Origin: an uncultured Oscillospiraceae bacterium
Lineage (GTDB): Bacteria > Bacillota > Clostridia > Oscillospirales > Oscillospiraceae
Direction: 5' to 3'
DNA: 37,847 nt
NCBI GenBank assembly: GCA_944387205.1
Contig: CALXDZ010000116.1
Coordinates: 1-37,847 of the forward strand
The notes under the pieces are model-generated. The model did not search any database and was not told the DNA's origin. It saw only the letters and a list, made by a program, of their open reading frames with translations. Both the position numbers and the translations under genes were made by a program. This document shows positions 1 to 7,390 of the stretch, piece after piece (positions within the stretch are counted from its first letter, which is position 1; every line of letters begins with the position of its first letter).

Positions 1-79
1 TATTTATTGTAAGTGTAGACTTATCTGTTGATTCGATTTCCTTAATCTCTCTAAGTATCTCCTGAATGTTACCTTTCAT
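1..79 (-). CDS. Partial hypothetical protein (N-terminus only)
   Basis: The first 26 residues of a minus-strand gene run off the left edge. The ATG (complement of 77-79) is preceded by a textbook Shine-Dalgarno (AAGGAGG, complement of 88-94) with 8-base spacing, which is the main reason to call it. The visible peptide begins MKGNIQEILREIKEIESTDK and looks like a charged amphipathic helix. No family can be named from so little. It follows the other minus-strand genes of the AT-rich stretch and has the same base composition, so it probably belongs to the same accessory unit, although the 147-base gap upstream leaves room for its own promoter. Confidence 0.6.
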   Translation of the reverse strand, partial: MKGNIQEILREIKEIESTDKSTLTIN

Positions 80-226
80 AATTGTGGCCTCCTTAAATAA
101 ATAAATTTCACCCCCTTTTCAAATACATGCCTATTTACAGGCCCACTAATTTTTCAATATAAGAACTATAATTTCCTTTACTGCTACACTTTTTATCTAC
201 TAGTCATTTTCTATCATCGTTCCTGC
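80..226. other. AT-rich intergenic gap
   Basis: This gap between two minus-strand genes holds the Shine-Dalgarno of the edge gene (88-94) and a short inverted repeat GCCTATTTACAGGC (130-143). No convincing terminator or promoter with correct spacing was found. Confidence 0.4.
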
Positions 227-655
227 TTATTCTATTTTTTCGTTATCATCTGCTTGTTGCTCAAATTCAGAAAATGCTTCATAGTCAACCCAATTAGGAT
301 GATCAAATATTCTCATGCAGTAAAGTTCAAGCACATGTATTTCCAATTCTCTTTTTGTTCTATGGCAATAATTGTGTTCCTTCTCCCAATTAAAAAGCCT
401 TTGGTACAGATGTTCCTCTCCACTTCGTTTAATTAACTCCTTGGCAAGCTGACACCATACATCTATCTTTATATCTCCGATTTTAGTTTGAACGCCTACT
501 CTGTAATCATACTCCTTGTACCGTCCAGTCCCAGATACATGAATACTTTGACCAGTACCATAAAATACTCTCAAATCTTCATGAGTTAATGTATCCCTGT
601 TTGGAATTTGATTGATTGAATTGATAACATCATGATTATACACACTCATACCCAT
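227..655 (-). CDS. Hypothetical protein, 142 aa
   Basis: I do not recognise this protein. It is acidic at the C-terminus, shows no membrane segment or signal peptide, and is probably cytosolic. A central segment is rich in aromatic and charged residues (around YHRTKRELEIHVLELYCMRI in character, with no motif I can name). The start is uncertain: GTG codons at 661 and 658, ATG at 655 and ATG at 649 all lie behind a weak GGTGGTG-type ribosome site; 655 was chosen as a compromise. It sits 52 bases downstream of the recombinase-like HTH gene on the same strand and is probably cotranscribed. The sequence is AT-rich, unlike the core genes to the right. Confidence 0.6.
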   Translation of the reverse strand: MGMSVYNHDVINSINQIPNRDTLTHEDLRVFYGTGQSIHVSGTGRYKEYDYRVGVQTKIGDIKIDVWCQLAKELIKRSGEEHLYQRLFNWEKEHNYCHRTKRELEIHVLELYCMRIFDHPNWVDYEAFSEFEQQADDNEKIE

Positions 656-707
656 CACCACCGCTATTGTATCTTCTCAAATTTACTGTGCTTGCTGTTC
701 TTATAAC

Positions 708-1370
708 TCACTCTGCTGCACCACTTTTCCTATTGTCTCGTTTTCTCAACTCATAATAAGTAGATACTGCAATGTTCATCTGCCTACAAGATTCTGCCAC
801 ACTGATCTTTCCTGCTTTCACTAGCTCCTCATATTCTGCAAACTTTTCAATGTGAGTCACCTTCCGTGGTTTGGCCTTTATATCTCCCATCCTGCGTAGA
901 TTTCTATAAAAAGTGCTTTTACCTATACCAAGTTTCTCACACACCTCATCTACCGTTACTTTCCCATACTTGACCTGCTTGTAGTATTCTTCAATGTCCT
1001 CAATCATCCTGGTCGGCCTGCCTCTAGTTCCTTGTGGCGTGTCATTTTCAAATACACTCAGCACCCCCAAAATACTCCCCCAGGTAGCTAGGGAGGTGTC
1101 TATCTGTTGATTTATGCACACTACAAACACACCTTGTCTGAACAGCTTTATGGCTAACTCAATAAACTCTCCAGCTGATATACTTAGGTCTAAGATGCTT
1201 TCCACTACTATGCTGTCCCCTTGTCTTACATACCTTAGTAGCTCCTTCAGTGCCGTTGTATCATATTTAGAATCTGAAAATACTTTTTGTACCTTCAATG
1301 TCTCTAATTTGCTTTTATAGAGCTGGTCTGTTTCATCAAGCCTTCCAGCCTTCACATACCCTAGATACAT
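708..1370 (-). CDS. Degenerate serine-recombinase-like protein with two HTH units
   Basis: The 220-residue protein has the fold pattern of a resolvase/invertase N-terminal domain (about residues 1-108): a YVKAG start where active enzymes have YxRVS, a VVESILDLSIS segment where they have the DRLSR motif, then IDTSLATWGSILGVLSVFE matching the usual IDTSTPxG region. The nucleophilic serine position is glycine (G9) and the two catalytic arginines align with D61 and I64, so strand cleavage is very unlikely. Residues 121-160 and 171-212 each look like a resolvase-type helix-turn-helix (VTVDEVCEKLGIGKSTFYR and ISVAESCRQMNIAVSTYYE). I infer a DNA-binding regulator derived from a recombinase. The ribosome site GGTGGTGA lies inside a hairpin (1374-1408). 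It follows the phosphatase gene by 82 bases. Confidence 0.75.
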   Translation of the reverse strand: MYLGYVKAGRLDETDQLYKSKLETLKVQKVFSDSKYDTTALKELLRYVRQGDSIVVESILDLSISAGEFIELAIKLFRQGVFVVCINQQIDTSLATWGSILGVLSVFENDTPQGTRGRPTRMIEDIEEYYKQVKYGKVTVDEVCEKLGIGKSTFYRNLRRMGDIKAKPRKVTHIEKFAEYEELVKAGKISVAESCRQMNIAVSTYYELRKRDNRKSGAAE

Positions 1371-1373
1371 AAA

Positions 1374-1408
1374 ATCACCACCCTGAGGTTAATTCCTAGG
1401 GTGGTGAT
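1374..1408 (-). promoter_or_regulatory. Hairpin occluding the ribosome site, or terminator
   Basis: A perfect 11-bp inverted repeat (ATCACCACCCT at 1374-1384, AGGGTGGTGAT at 1398-1408) with a 13-base loop lies between the phosphatase gene and the recombinase-like gene. On the minus strand the 3' arm contains the Shine-Dalgarno GGTGGTGA and is followed directly by TTTT and the ATG at 1370. It could act as an intrinsic terminator for the phosphatase, sequester the ribosome site, or be a DNA operator for the HTH protein itself. Confidence 0.55.
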
Positions 1409-1452
1409 GGTATCGGTTACTATTCCAGATGTCAAGTAGTTTTTCTCAATGT

Positions 1453-2166
1453 CTATTCAGTGTAGAACTCTGCCAAATCATCAAGTCGAAGACAGCCCAA
1501 TCGTGCATATCTTTTTAGTCCCAACACTTTTGCCCCACAGTCTATGTAGATTAAGTATGGGCTGCACCTGTAAATTTTGCATTTCATTGTATCATCAACA
1601 CTTTTAAAATCATAAACGATAGTGTGACCACAAATCATTGTTGTGTTGGGACATGTATCCCGTACTGCATTGCTAAATGCCACAGGATCATACCGTGCAT
1701 TTAACATGTAGTCTACGTCCATATCTTCAAGCCATGGTGATGCATGACAAAGAATATAATCTCTACCTCCTACTGTGATGTGATAGGTGATATTCAATGC
1801 TCTCAACCACGCAATAATGTCATCCCTTTCTTTGCCATCCAGACACATCATCAGCCTATGGGTATCTTCTCCCATATTCCTGTACCAAATATCTACACAC
1901 TCTTGATATTCTTCGCCTGACAAAACTAGATTATCAATTACGTCCAGCATCATTTTTTCATGGTTGCCCATTAAACACTTAATGCTAAATCCATCTTTTT
2001 GCATTTTCATGATCTGCTGGATTACACCTACTCCATCCGGCCCCCAATCCACATAGTCACCCAGGAGGTACAATGTGTCCTTCTCTTTATCAAGCCCAAT
2101 CTTGTCAATCATACTGTGGAAACTATTTAATTGTCCATGTATATCACTCATCACATATGTTGCCAC
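1453..2166 (-). CDS. PPP-family metallophosphatase, lambda-type
   Basis: This 237-residue protein carries the PPP-family metal-binding motifs in order: SDIHG (D8, H10), GDYVD (D37, D40) and GNHE (N68, H69), with later histidines in LCHASPW and CGHT. These bind the two catalytic metals. The arginine of the usual GDxVDRG is tryptophan (W41), a departure that may change substrate choice. The GNHEKMMLD segment resembles bacteriophage lambda protein phosphatase. Possible substrates are phosphoproteins or diadenosine polyphosphates. The start is a GTG behind AAGGTG with 9-base spacing; MATYVMSDIHG is the usual N-terminus of this family. It lies 17 bases downstream of the 120-residue gene, so they are probably cotranscribed. 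It is AT-rich, consistent with phage or element origin. Confidence 0.88.
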   Translation of the reverse strand: MATYVMSDIHGQLNSFHSMIDKIGLDKEKDTLYLLGDYVDWGPDGVGVIQQIMKMQKDGFSIKCLMGNHEKMMLDVIDNLVLSGEEYQECVDIWYRNMGEDTHRLMMCLDGKERDDIIAWLRALNITYHITVGGRDYILCHASPWLEDMDVDYMLNARYDPVAFSNAVRDTCPNTTMICGHTIVYDFKSVDDTMKCKIYRCSPYLIYIDCGAKVLGLKRYARLGCLRLDDLAEFYTE

Positions 2167-2183
2167 GTCTGAATTTCACCTTC

Positions 2184-2546
2184 TCATCGGCTCCGTGCCT
2201 CAAATATTGAGATATACTCGAACAGGCCCCAGTACAAACTGATGGAGTCTATTGCATCTTCAAGCTCATAGAACCATCCGATCTGTACCTTGTAAGTGAC
2301 TTGTATTGTCTCAATACTCTTAAACTGCACATGCTTTGGAGAGAAGGGCATGTTGCTTGCTACCATGATAAAACCTACTTCTCCAAGCTCTCTGTCTGCT
2401 ACCTCTCCCTCGTGCCGCCTGCCATATCTTGACCGAAGGAAACACCCATCATCATCTAAGATATTTTTCAAATAGGTCAGAAGGGGAGAGGGATTATCTT
2501 GATATACTACCTCACTAACCCTCTCTAACATTTCATAGAGCCTCAT
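2184..2546 (-). CDS. Hypothetical protein, 120 aa
   Basis: I do not recognise a family. The protein is soluble in appearance, with a mixed alpha/beta pattern and an aromatic C-terminal half (IGWFYELEDAIDSISLYWGL). No signal peptide, membrane segment or metal motif is seen. The ATG begins two bases after the stop codon of the cysteine-cluster gene, and that gene's last codons supply an AAGGAG-like ribosome site, so the two are translationally linked. Its place between a YkgJ-type protein and a phosphatase suggests a shared accessory operon, but nothing in the sequence reveals its role. Confidence 0.65.
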   Translation of the reverse strand: MRLYEMLERVSEVVYQDNPSPLLTYLKNILDDDGCFLRSRYGRRHEGEVADRELGEVGFIMVASNMPFSPKHVQFKSIETIQVTYKVQIGWFYELEDAIDSISLYWGLFEYISIFEARSR

Positions 2547-2548
2547 AT

Positions 2549-3256
2549 CTACACCCCTGCTCCTTTTTCAAAATCTACATGCAAATTAAATCCATCTTTG
2601 AGCATAGCCTTCAGTTGTACCATGTTCTTTTGAACTTCTTCTTGGTATGGCTTACTGGTGTCATAATCACCATACAAACCAAACATCACTACCTTTGCGA
2701 GGCTCTGATCTAATTTTTCTTCTGGAATGTCTTTTGTGATCATTGCAAGCCCTACTACGAGTTTATTCCAAGCAGCTACATCGTCCAAGTAGTCCTCAAG
2801 ATGAAATTCATCAATCCACTCTTGGAGTGTCCATACCCTACCAGATTCTCCGCTTTTGCCACATGAATAGGGCTGATTAAAATAATAGAACTTCTTATCC
2901 CGTTCATCATACATACGCCCCAGTGGGTACAGAGCGCATGGTGTAGGTTTAAATGCTTGGATTGTACACTTACCCTTTCTAAGGAAGCTACAGCTTCCAT
3001 CAAGTCGCTCTTTGAGTACTGCAACAGGAAGATGTGTTGTGTCTCCGATATATCCTCTGGTATGCTTAAAAAGAACTTCTAAGGTGCTGATGCCAAGCCC
3101 CTTGGCAATTCTAAAAATGTCAGCTCCAGTCATTAGGATGGGTTCGTCTCGGTTTCTGCAACAGTTTCCACACATATCACATGAAAATGTGAATGTGTCG
3201 TTTGGCTGCAAAATATGCCTCTTAAATTCCTCTATTCTTTCTTCATCCCAAGCCAC
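2549..3256 (-). CDS. YkgJ-family cysteine-cluster protein
   Basis: This protein of about 235 residues belongs to the YkgJ family of putative zinc or iron-sulfur binding proteins. The diagnostic CxxCxxCC motif appears as SCDMCGNCCR near the N-terminus, followed by GSCSFLRKGKC and KPTPCALYPLGR, the usual second cysteine cluster and C-x-xYP signature. The biochemical function of the family is poorly known. Start choice: the first in-frame ATG (3271) has no ribosome site upstream, but the codons just after it read GGAGG, with an in-frame GTG eight bases further on. I therefore prefer the GTG at 3256; the ATG adds only MEVFL. It is the first gene of the AT-rich minus-strand cluster. Confidence 0.8.
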   Translation of the reverse strand: MAWDEERIEEFKRHILQPNDTFTFSCDMCGNCCRNRDEPILMTGADIFRIAKGLGISTLEVLFKHTRGYIGDTTHLPVAVLKERLDGSCSFLRKGKCTIQAFKPTPCALYPLGRMYDERDKKFYYFNQPYSCGKSGESGRVWTLQEWIDEFHLEDYLDDVAAWNKLVVGLAMITKDIPEEKLDQSLAKVVMFGLYGDYDTSKPYQEEVQKNMVQLKAMLKDGFNLHVDFEKGAGV

Positions 3257-3271
3257 CAAAAACACCTCCAT

Positions 3272-3480
3272 ATTAAAATAGGGGATGGATGGTGCCAGAA
3301 TAAACTCTTTTTGTCAACTCCCTTTTCTTATTTCTTGTATTTCATATTTCTCAACTTGCTTGTATGGTGAGCCACTTTTTTACCTTGAAACTACCTTCCG
3401 AAGTGCCATTCCACTGTGCCAAAATGCCAAAATCATAAGCCTTCCGAAGTGCCAAAAATCCCTGGTGTTATACTTCAAAA
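3272..3480. repeat. TGGCA-containing repeat cluster at the island edge
   Basis: A 15-bp direct repeat, CCTTCCGAAGTGCCA, occurs at 3394-3408 and 3440-3454, exactly 46 bases apart. Between and around them the minus strand reads TTTTGGCA several times. This lies upstream of the AT-rich minus-strand genes and marks the change to GC-rich core sequence. It could be a binding array for the HTH protein encoded downstream, or the remnant of an attachment site. A TTGACA box is present on the minus strand near 3315, but no good -10 box sits at normal spacing. Confidence 0.5.
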
Positions 3481-3487
3481 GGCAAAG

Positions 3488-3537
3488 AAATAGGGCCTAC
3501 AACCAGCCGCTTTCGCTTTTGGTCGTAGGCCCTATTT
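3488..3537 (-). terminator. Bidirectional intrinsic terminator after ppdK
   Basis: A 17-bp stem (AAATAGGGCCTACAACC at 3488-3504 pairing with GGTCGTAGGCCCTATTT at 3521-3537, one mismatch) is followed by a T-tract on the plus strand and a shorter TTTC run on the minus strand. It ends ppdK transcription and insulates the AT-rich cluster. Confidence 0.8.
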
Positions 3538-3586
3538 TTCAATTTAGGGTATCAATCCTAACAATTTACCCGTTTTTCAGAACAAA

Positions 3587-6232
3587 TTACTTGCTCTCGG
3601 TCGCTCTGGGATTTTTTATAGCGGCCTGAGCGGCAGCCAAACGAGCGATGGGCACACGGAAGGGAGAGCAGGACACGTAGTCCAGGCCCACCTTGTGGCA
3701 GAACTCCACGGAGGAGGGGTCGCCGCCGTGCTCGCCGCAGATGCCCAGGTGCAGGTCGGGGTTGGTCTCGCGGCCCAGCTTGCAGGCCATGGCCACCAGC
3801 TTGCCCACACCCTTCTGGTCCAGCTTGGCGAAGGGATCGTTCTCATAGATCTTCTTGTCATAGTAAGCATCCAGGAACTTGCCGGCGTCGTCGCGGGAGA
3901 AGCCGAAGGTCATCTGGGTCAGGTCGTTGGTGCCGAAGGAGAAGAAGTCGGCCTGGGTGGCGATCTCATCGGCAGTCAGAGCGGCGCGGGGGATCTCGAT
4001 CATGGTACCCACCAGGTACTTCATGTTGGAACCGGCGGCCTTGATGATGGCGTCAGCAGTATCCACCACCACATCCTTGACGTACTTGAGCTCCTTGACC
4101 TCACCCACCAGGGGGATCATGATCTCGGGGACCATGGTCCACTCGGGATGCTTGGCCTGGACGTTCAGAGCGGCCTTGATGACGGCGCGGGTCTGCATGG
4201 CAGCGATCTCCGGATAGGTGACAGCCAGACGGCAGCCGCGGTGACCCATCATGGGGTTGAACTCGTGCAGGCCGGCGATGATGTTCTTGATCTCGGTCAC
4301 GGTCTTGCCCATGTCCTTGGCCAGCAGCTCAATGTCGGCCTCCTCGGTGGGCACGAACTCGTGCAGGGGGGGATCCAGGAAACGGATAGTGACAGGGCAG
4401 CCCTCCATGGCCTCATAGATGCCCTCGAAGTCACTCTGCTGCATGGGCTCCAGCTTAGCCAGGGCCTTTTCGCGCTGCTCCACGGTGTCGGAGCAGATCA
4501 TCTCACGGATGGCGGGGATGCGGTCCTCGTTGAAGAACATGTGCTCGGTACGGCACAGACCGATGCCCTGGGCGCCGAACTTGCGAGCCTGAGCGGCATC
4601 GTGGGGGGTGTCGGCATTGGTGCGGACCTTCAGACGGCGATACTTGTCGGCCCAGGCCATGACCCGGCCGAACTCACCGCCGATGGTGGCATCCACGGTG
4701 GGGATAGCACCGTCATAGATGTTGCCGGTGGAGCCGTCCAGGGAGATCCAGTCACCCTCGGAATAGGTCTTGCCGGAGAGCACGAACTTCTTGTTGGCCT
4801 CGTCCATCTTGATGTCACCGCAGCCGGAGACGCAGCACTTGCCCATGCCGCGGGCCACAACGGCAGCGTGAGAGGTCATACCGCCGCGAACGGTCAGGAT
4901 GCCCTGAGCGGCCTTCATGCCCTCGATGTCCTCGGGAGAGGTCTCCAGACGGACCAGGACCACCTTCTCGCCCCGCTCGGCCCAAGCCTTGGCATCCTCA
5001 GCGGTGAAGACCACCTTACCGGAGGCGGCACCGGGAGAAGCGCCCAGAGCCTTGCCGATGACCTCGCTCTTCTTCAGGGCCACGGCGTCGAACTGGGGAT
5101 GCAGCAGGGTATCCAGGGAACGGGGATCGATCATGGCAACAGCCTTCTTCTCGGAGATCTGTCCCTCGTCCACCAGGTCGCAGGCGATCTTCAGAGCGGC
5201 AGCGGGGGTGCGCTTGCCGTTGCGGGTCTGGAGCATATAGAGCTTGCCGTTCTCCACGGTGAACTCCATATCCTGCATGTCACGATAGTGATCCTCCAGG
5301 ATCTTGCAGACGTTTTCAAACTGAGCAAAAGCCTCGGGGAACTTCTCGGCCATCTGGCTGATGGGCATGGGGGTCCGGACACCGGCCACCACGTCCTCGC
5401 CCTGGGCGTTGGTCAGGAACTCACCGAACAGCTTCTTCTCACCGGTGGCGGGGTTGCGGGTGAACGCAACGCCGGTGCCGCAGTCGTCGCCCATGTTGCC
5501 GAAGGCCATGGACTGGACGTTGACGGCAGTACCCCAGGAGTAGGGGATATCGTTGTCGCGGCGATAGACGTTGGCGCGGGGGTTGTCCCAGGAACGGAAC
5601 ACGGCCTTCACGGCGCCCATCAGCTGCTCCTTGGGATCGGTGGGGAAGTCCTCGCCGATCTTGGCCTTGTACTCGGCCTTGAACTGGCCGGCCAGCTCCT
5701 TGAGGTCCTCAGCGGTCAGCTCCACGTCCTGGGTGACGCCGCGGGCTTCCTTCATCTGGTCAATGAGCTCCTCGAAATACTTCTTGCCCACTTCCATGAC
5801 CACGTCGGAGTACATCTGGATGAAGCGGCGATAGCAGTCCCAAGCCCAGCGGGGATTGCCGGACTTCTTGGCCAGCACTTCCACCACGGTCTCGTTCAGG
5901 CCCAGGTTCAGGATGGTGTCCATCATGCCGGGCATGGAGGCCCGGGCGCCGGAACGGACGGAGACCAGCAGGGGGTTCTCCAGATCGCCGAACTTCTTGC
6001 CGGTGATGCCTTCCATCTTGGTGATGTATTCCATGATCTCAGCCTGGATCTCCGGGCTGATCTGACGGCCATCCTCATAGTACTGGGTGCAGGCCTCGGT
6101 GGTGATGGTAAAGCCCTGGGGTACGGGCAGGCCGATGTTGGTCATCTCGGCCAGGTTGGCGCCCTTGCCGCCCAGAAGCTCACGCATGTTGGCATTGCCT
6201 TCAGTGAACAGGTAACAATACTTTTTTGCCAT
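3587..6232 (-). CDS. ppdK: Pyruvate, phosphate dikinase
   Basis: The enzyme interconverts pyruvate, ATP and phosphate with phosphoenolpyruvate, AMP and pyrophosphate; anaerobes use it for glycolysis with PPi or for gluconeogenesis. At 881 residues it has normal length. The N-terminus (KYCYLFTEGNANMRELLGGK) starts the ATP-grasp nucleotide domain. The phosphohistidine motif GGMTSHAAVVARGMG places the swivelling histidine at residue 455, and the PEP/pyruvate TIM-barrel domain ends with GICGEHGGDPSS, whose cysteine is about residue 832. The ATG at 6232 is chosen over an upstream in-frame start because GGAGG lies 10 bases before it and MAKKYCYLF is the family N-terminus. It is monocistronic, with its own promoter (6306-6334) and terminator. 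Confidence 0.98.
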   Translation of the reverse strand: MAKKYCYLFTEGNANMRELLGGKGANLAEMTNIGLPVPQGFTITTEACTQYYEDGRQISPEIQAEIMEYITKMEGITGKKFGDLENPLLVSVRSGARASMPGMMDTILNLGLNETVVEVLAKKSGNPRWAWDCYRRFIQMYSDVVMEVGKKYFEELIDQMKEARGVTQDVELTAEDLKELAGQFKAEYKAKIGEDFPTDPKEQLMGAVKAVFRSWDNPRANVYRRDNDIPYSWGTAVNVQSMAFGNMGDDCGTGVAFTRNPATGEKKLFGEFLTNAQGEDVVAGVRTPMPISQMAEKFPEAFAQFENVCKILEDHYRDMQDMEFTVENGKLYMLQTRNGKRTPAAALKIACDLVDEGQISEKKAVAMIDPRSLDTLLHPQFDAVALKKSEVIGKALGASPGAASGKVVFTAEDAKAWAERGEKVVLVRLETSPEDIEGMKAAQGILTVRGGMTSHAAVVARGMGKCCVSGCGDIKMDEANKKFVLSGKTYSEGDWISLDGSTGNIYDGAIPTVDATIGGEFGRVMAWADKYRRLKVRTNADTPHDAAQARKFGAQGIGLCRTEHMFFNEDRIPAIREMICSDTVEQREKALAKLEPMQQSDFEGIYEAMEGCPVTIRFLDPPLHEFVPTEEADIELLAKDMGKTVTEIKNIIAGLHEFNPMMGHRGCRLAVTYPEIAAMQTRAVIKAALNVQAKHPEWTMVPEIMIPLVGEVKELKYVKDVVVDTADAIIKAAGSNMKYLVGTMIEIPRAALTADEIATQADFFSFGTNDLTQMTFGFSRDDAGKFLDAYYDKKIYENDPFAKLDQKGVGKLVAMACKLGRETNPDLHLGICGEHGGDPSSVEFCHKVGLDYVSCSPFRVPIARLAAAQAAIKNPRATESK

Positions 6233-6305
6233 GGTTTCGCTTCCTCCATCTGTCAATTCTGTGGATATTCTAACTTTTCTACCCATTAAAATACGCCAGG
6301 CTTCA

Positions 6306-6334
6306 ATTATACCGGCTTTTTTCTCTTTTTACAA
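6306..6334 (-). promoter_or_regulatory. ppdK promoter
   Basis: On the minus strand TTGTAA (complement of 6329-6334) and a perfect TATAAT (complement of 6306-6311) are separated by 17 bases, giving a leader of roughly 65 bases before the ppdK ATG. Confidence 0.75.
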
Positions 6335-6445
6335 TGTGGAAAACAAATAATTTTTTTCGCGACTTGCTAAAAAATGGAGGAAAATCTTGCACACCTTGCA
6401 CAAAAAAGTGATTTTTTGACGGAATTATTTTGGCCCCCTTCCCTT

Positions 6446-6473
6446 TTGCCCGCTGGTTGTGCTATACTATACT
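6446..6473 (+). promoter_or_regulatory. holB-ricT promoter
   Basis: TTGCCC (6446-6451) and two overlapping TATACT hexamers (6463-6468 and 6468-6473) lie about 60 bases before holB. The first is an extended -10 (TGC before TATACT), the second has a 16-base spacer from TTGCCC. Upstream, 6386-6402 holds a direct repeat of CTTGCACA. Confidence 0.65.
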
Positions 6474-6529
6474 CTGTATTCACATACGCCAAAATGACGT
6501 AATCGATTGCCTGAGAGAGGAGACGCACC

Positions 6530-7390
6530 ATGGAGACCTTGACCCTGCCGGACCAGCCGGCGGTGGAGAACCGACTGCGGGAGGCTGCCGCCCGTGGTGC
6601 CTTGCCCCATGCGCTGATCTTCAGCGGCCCCGGGGACCGTCTGGCCGCCGCCCGGTTCGCCGCCGCTGCCTTTGAGTGCACGGCCCAGGGCCCCCGGCCC
6701 TGCGGCGTCTGCGAGGCCTGCCGGAAGGTGCTGGCGGGCATTCACCCGGATGTGACGGTGGTCCATGACCCGGAGCACAAGGTCATGGCGGTGGACCTGG
6801 TCCGTTCCGTCCGCTCCGATGCCTATATCATCCCCAACGAGGGGGCCCGAAAGGTCTATCTTTTTGATGACTGTGACCAGCTGGACGACCGCTGCCAGGA
6901 TATTTTGCTTAAGGTAGTGGAGGAGGGACCGCCCTACGCGGCCTTCCTTTTCTGTGCGGAAAACAGCGCCGGGCTCCTGCCCACATTGCGCTCCCGGTGC
7001 GTGGAGCTGAAGCTGCGGCCCGGGGAGAGCCAGGGAACGGACACGGATGAGCGGGCGGCAGAGCTGTGCCACCTGGTGGCCCGGCGGCAGATGCCGGGGC
7101 TGATACGGTTCCTCACCGGACTGGAGACCGGGAAGATCAAGCGGGAGGAGCTGGGGGCGCTGCTGGAGGAGGCCCGGGAGGTCTTTGCCGCCGCGGCGCT
7201 GTCCCTCTATGGACGGCCCTGCACGCCCCAGCGGCGGGAACTGGCCGCTCAGGTGACGGAAAACTTGACAAAAGCGCAGATCATGCGCACAATAGAACTA
7301 TTCCAGAGCTACGGACGGGAATGTGATTGGAACGTGGGTCCAGGCCATGTCCTGGGGGCTCTGGCTGCGGAATTGGAGGGTATCCTTTGA
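6530..7390 (+). CDS. holB: DNA polymerase III delta' subunit
   Basis: This is the delta' clamp-loader subunit, part of the complex that loads the beta sliding clamp onto primed DNA. The AAA+ fold is recognisable: SGPGDRLAAARF in the P-loop position but without the GKT, so it should not hydrolyse ATP, as is usual for delta'. Four cysteines (C50, C58, C61, C64) form the zinc-binding module, and TLRSRCVEL carries the SRC motif of clamp-loader subunits. At 286 residues it is slightly short for the family. The ATG follows GAGAGGAGACGCACC. Its stop codon overlaps the start of ricT, an arrangement (holB then ricT/yaaT) widespread in Firmicutes. Confidence 0.93.
   Translation: METLTLPDQPAVENRLREAAARGALPHALIFSGPGDRLAAARFAAAAFECTAQGPRPCGVCEACRKVLAGIHPDVTVVHDPEHKVMAVDLVRSVRSDAYIIPNEGARKVYLFDDCDQLDDRCQDILLKVVEEGPPYAAFLFCAENSAGLLPTLRSRCVELKLRPGESQGTDTDERAAELCHLVARRQMPGLIRFLTGLETGKIKREELGALLEEAREVFAAAALSLYGRPCTPQRRELAAQVTENLTKAQIMRTIELFQSYGRECDWNVGPGHVLGALAAELEGIL

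Noticed and set aside
3256-3330. A sigma-54 promoter (TGGCAC) before the cysteine-cluster gene
   Set aside because: The required TTGC at the -12 position is absent, and no sigma-54 activator is seen in the window.
3285-3629. A 114-residue plus-strand frame
   Set aside because: It runs through the repeat cluster and the terminator stem into ppdK antisense, with no ribosome site or recognisable protein character.
3695-6289. An 864-residue open frame on the plus strand opposite ppdK
   Set aside because: It is the mirror of a confidently identified gene; its Gly/His/Leu-rich sequence is what antisense translation of GC-rich coding DNA looks like, and it has no ribosome site.
6386-6402. Direct repeat CTTGCACA beside the ppdK-holB promoters as a DnaA box or operator
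   Set aside because: It does not match the DnaA box and two 8-bp copies in a promoter region can arise by chance; no regulator is linked.
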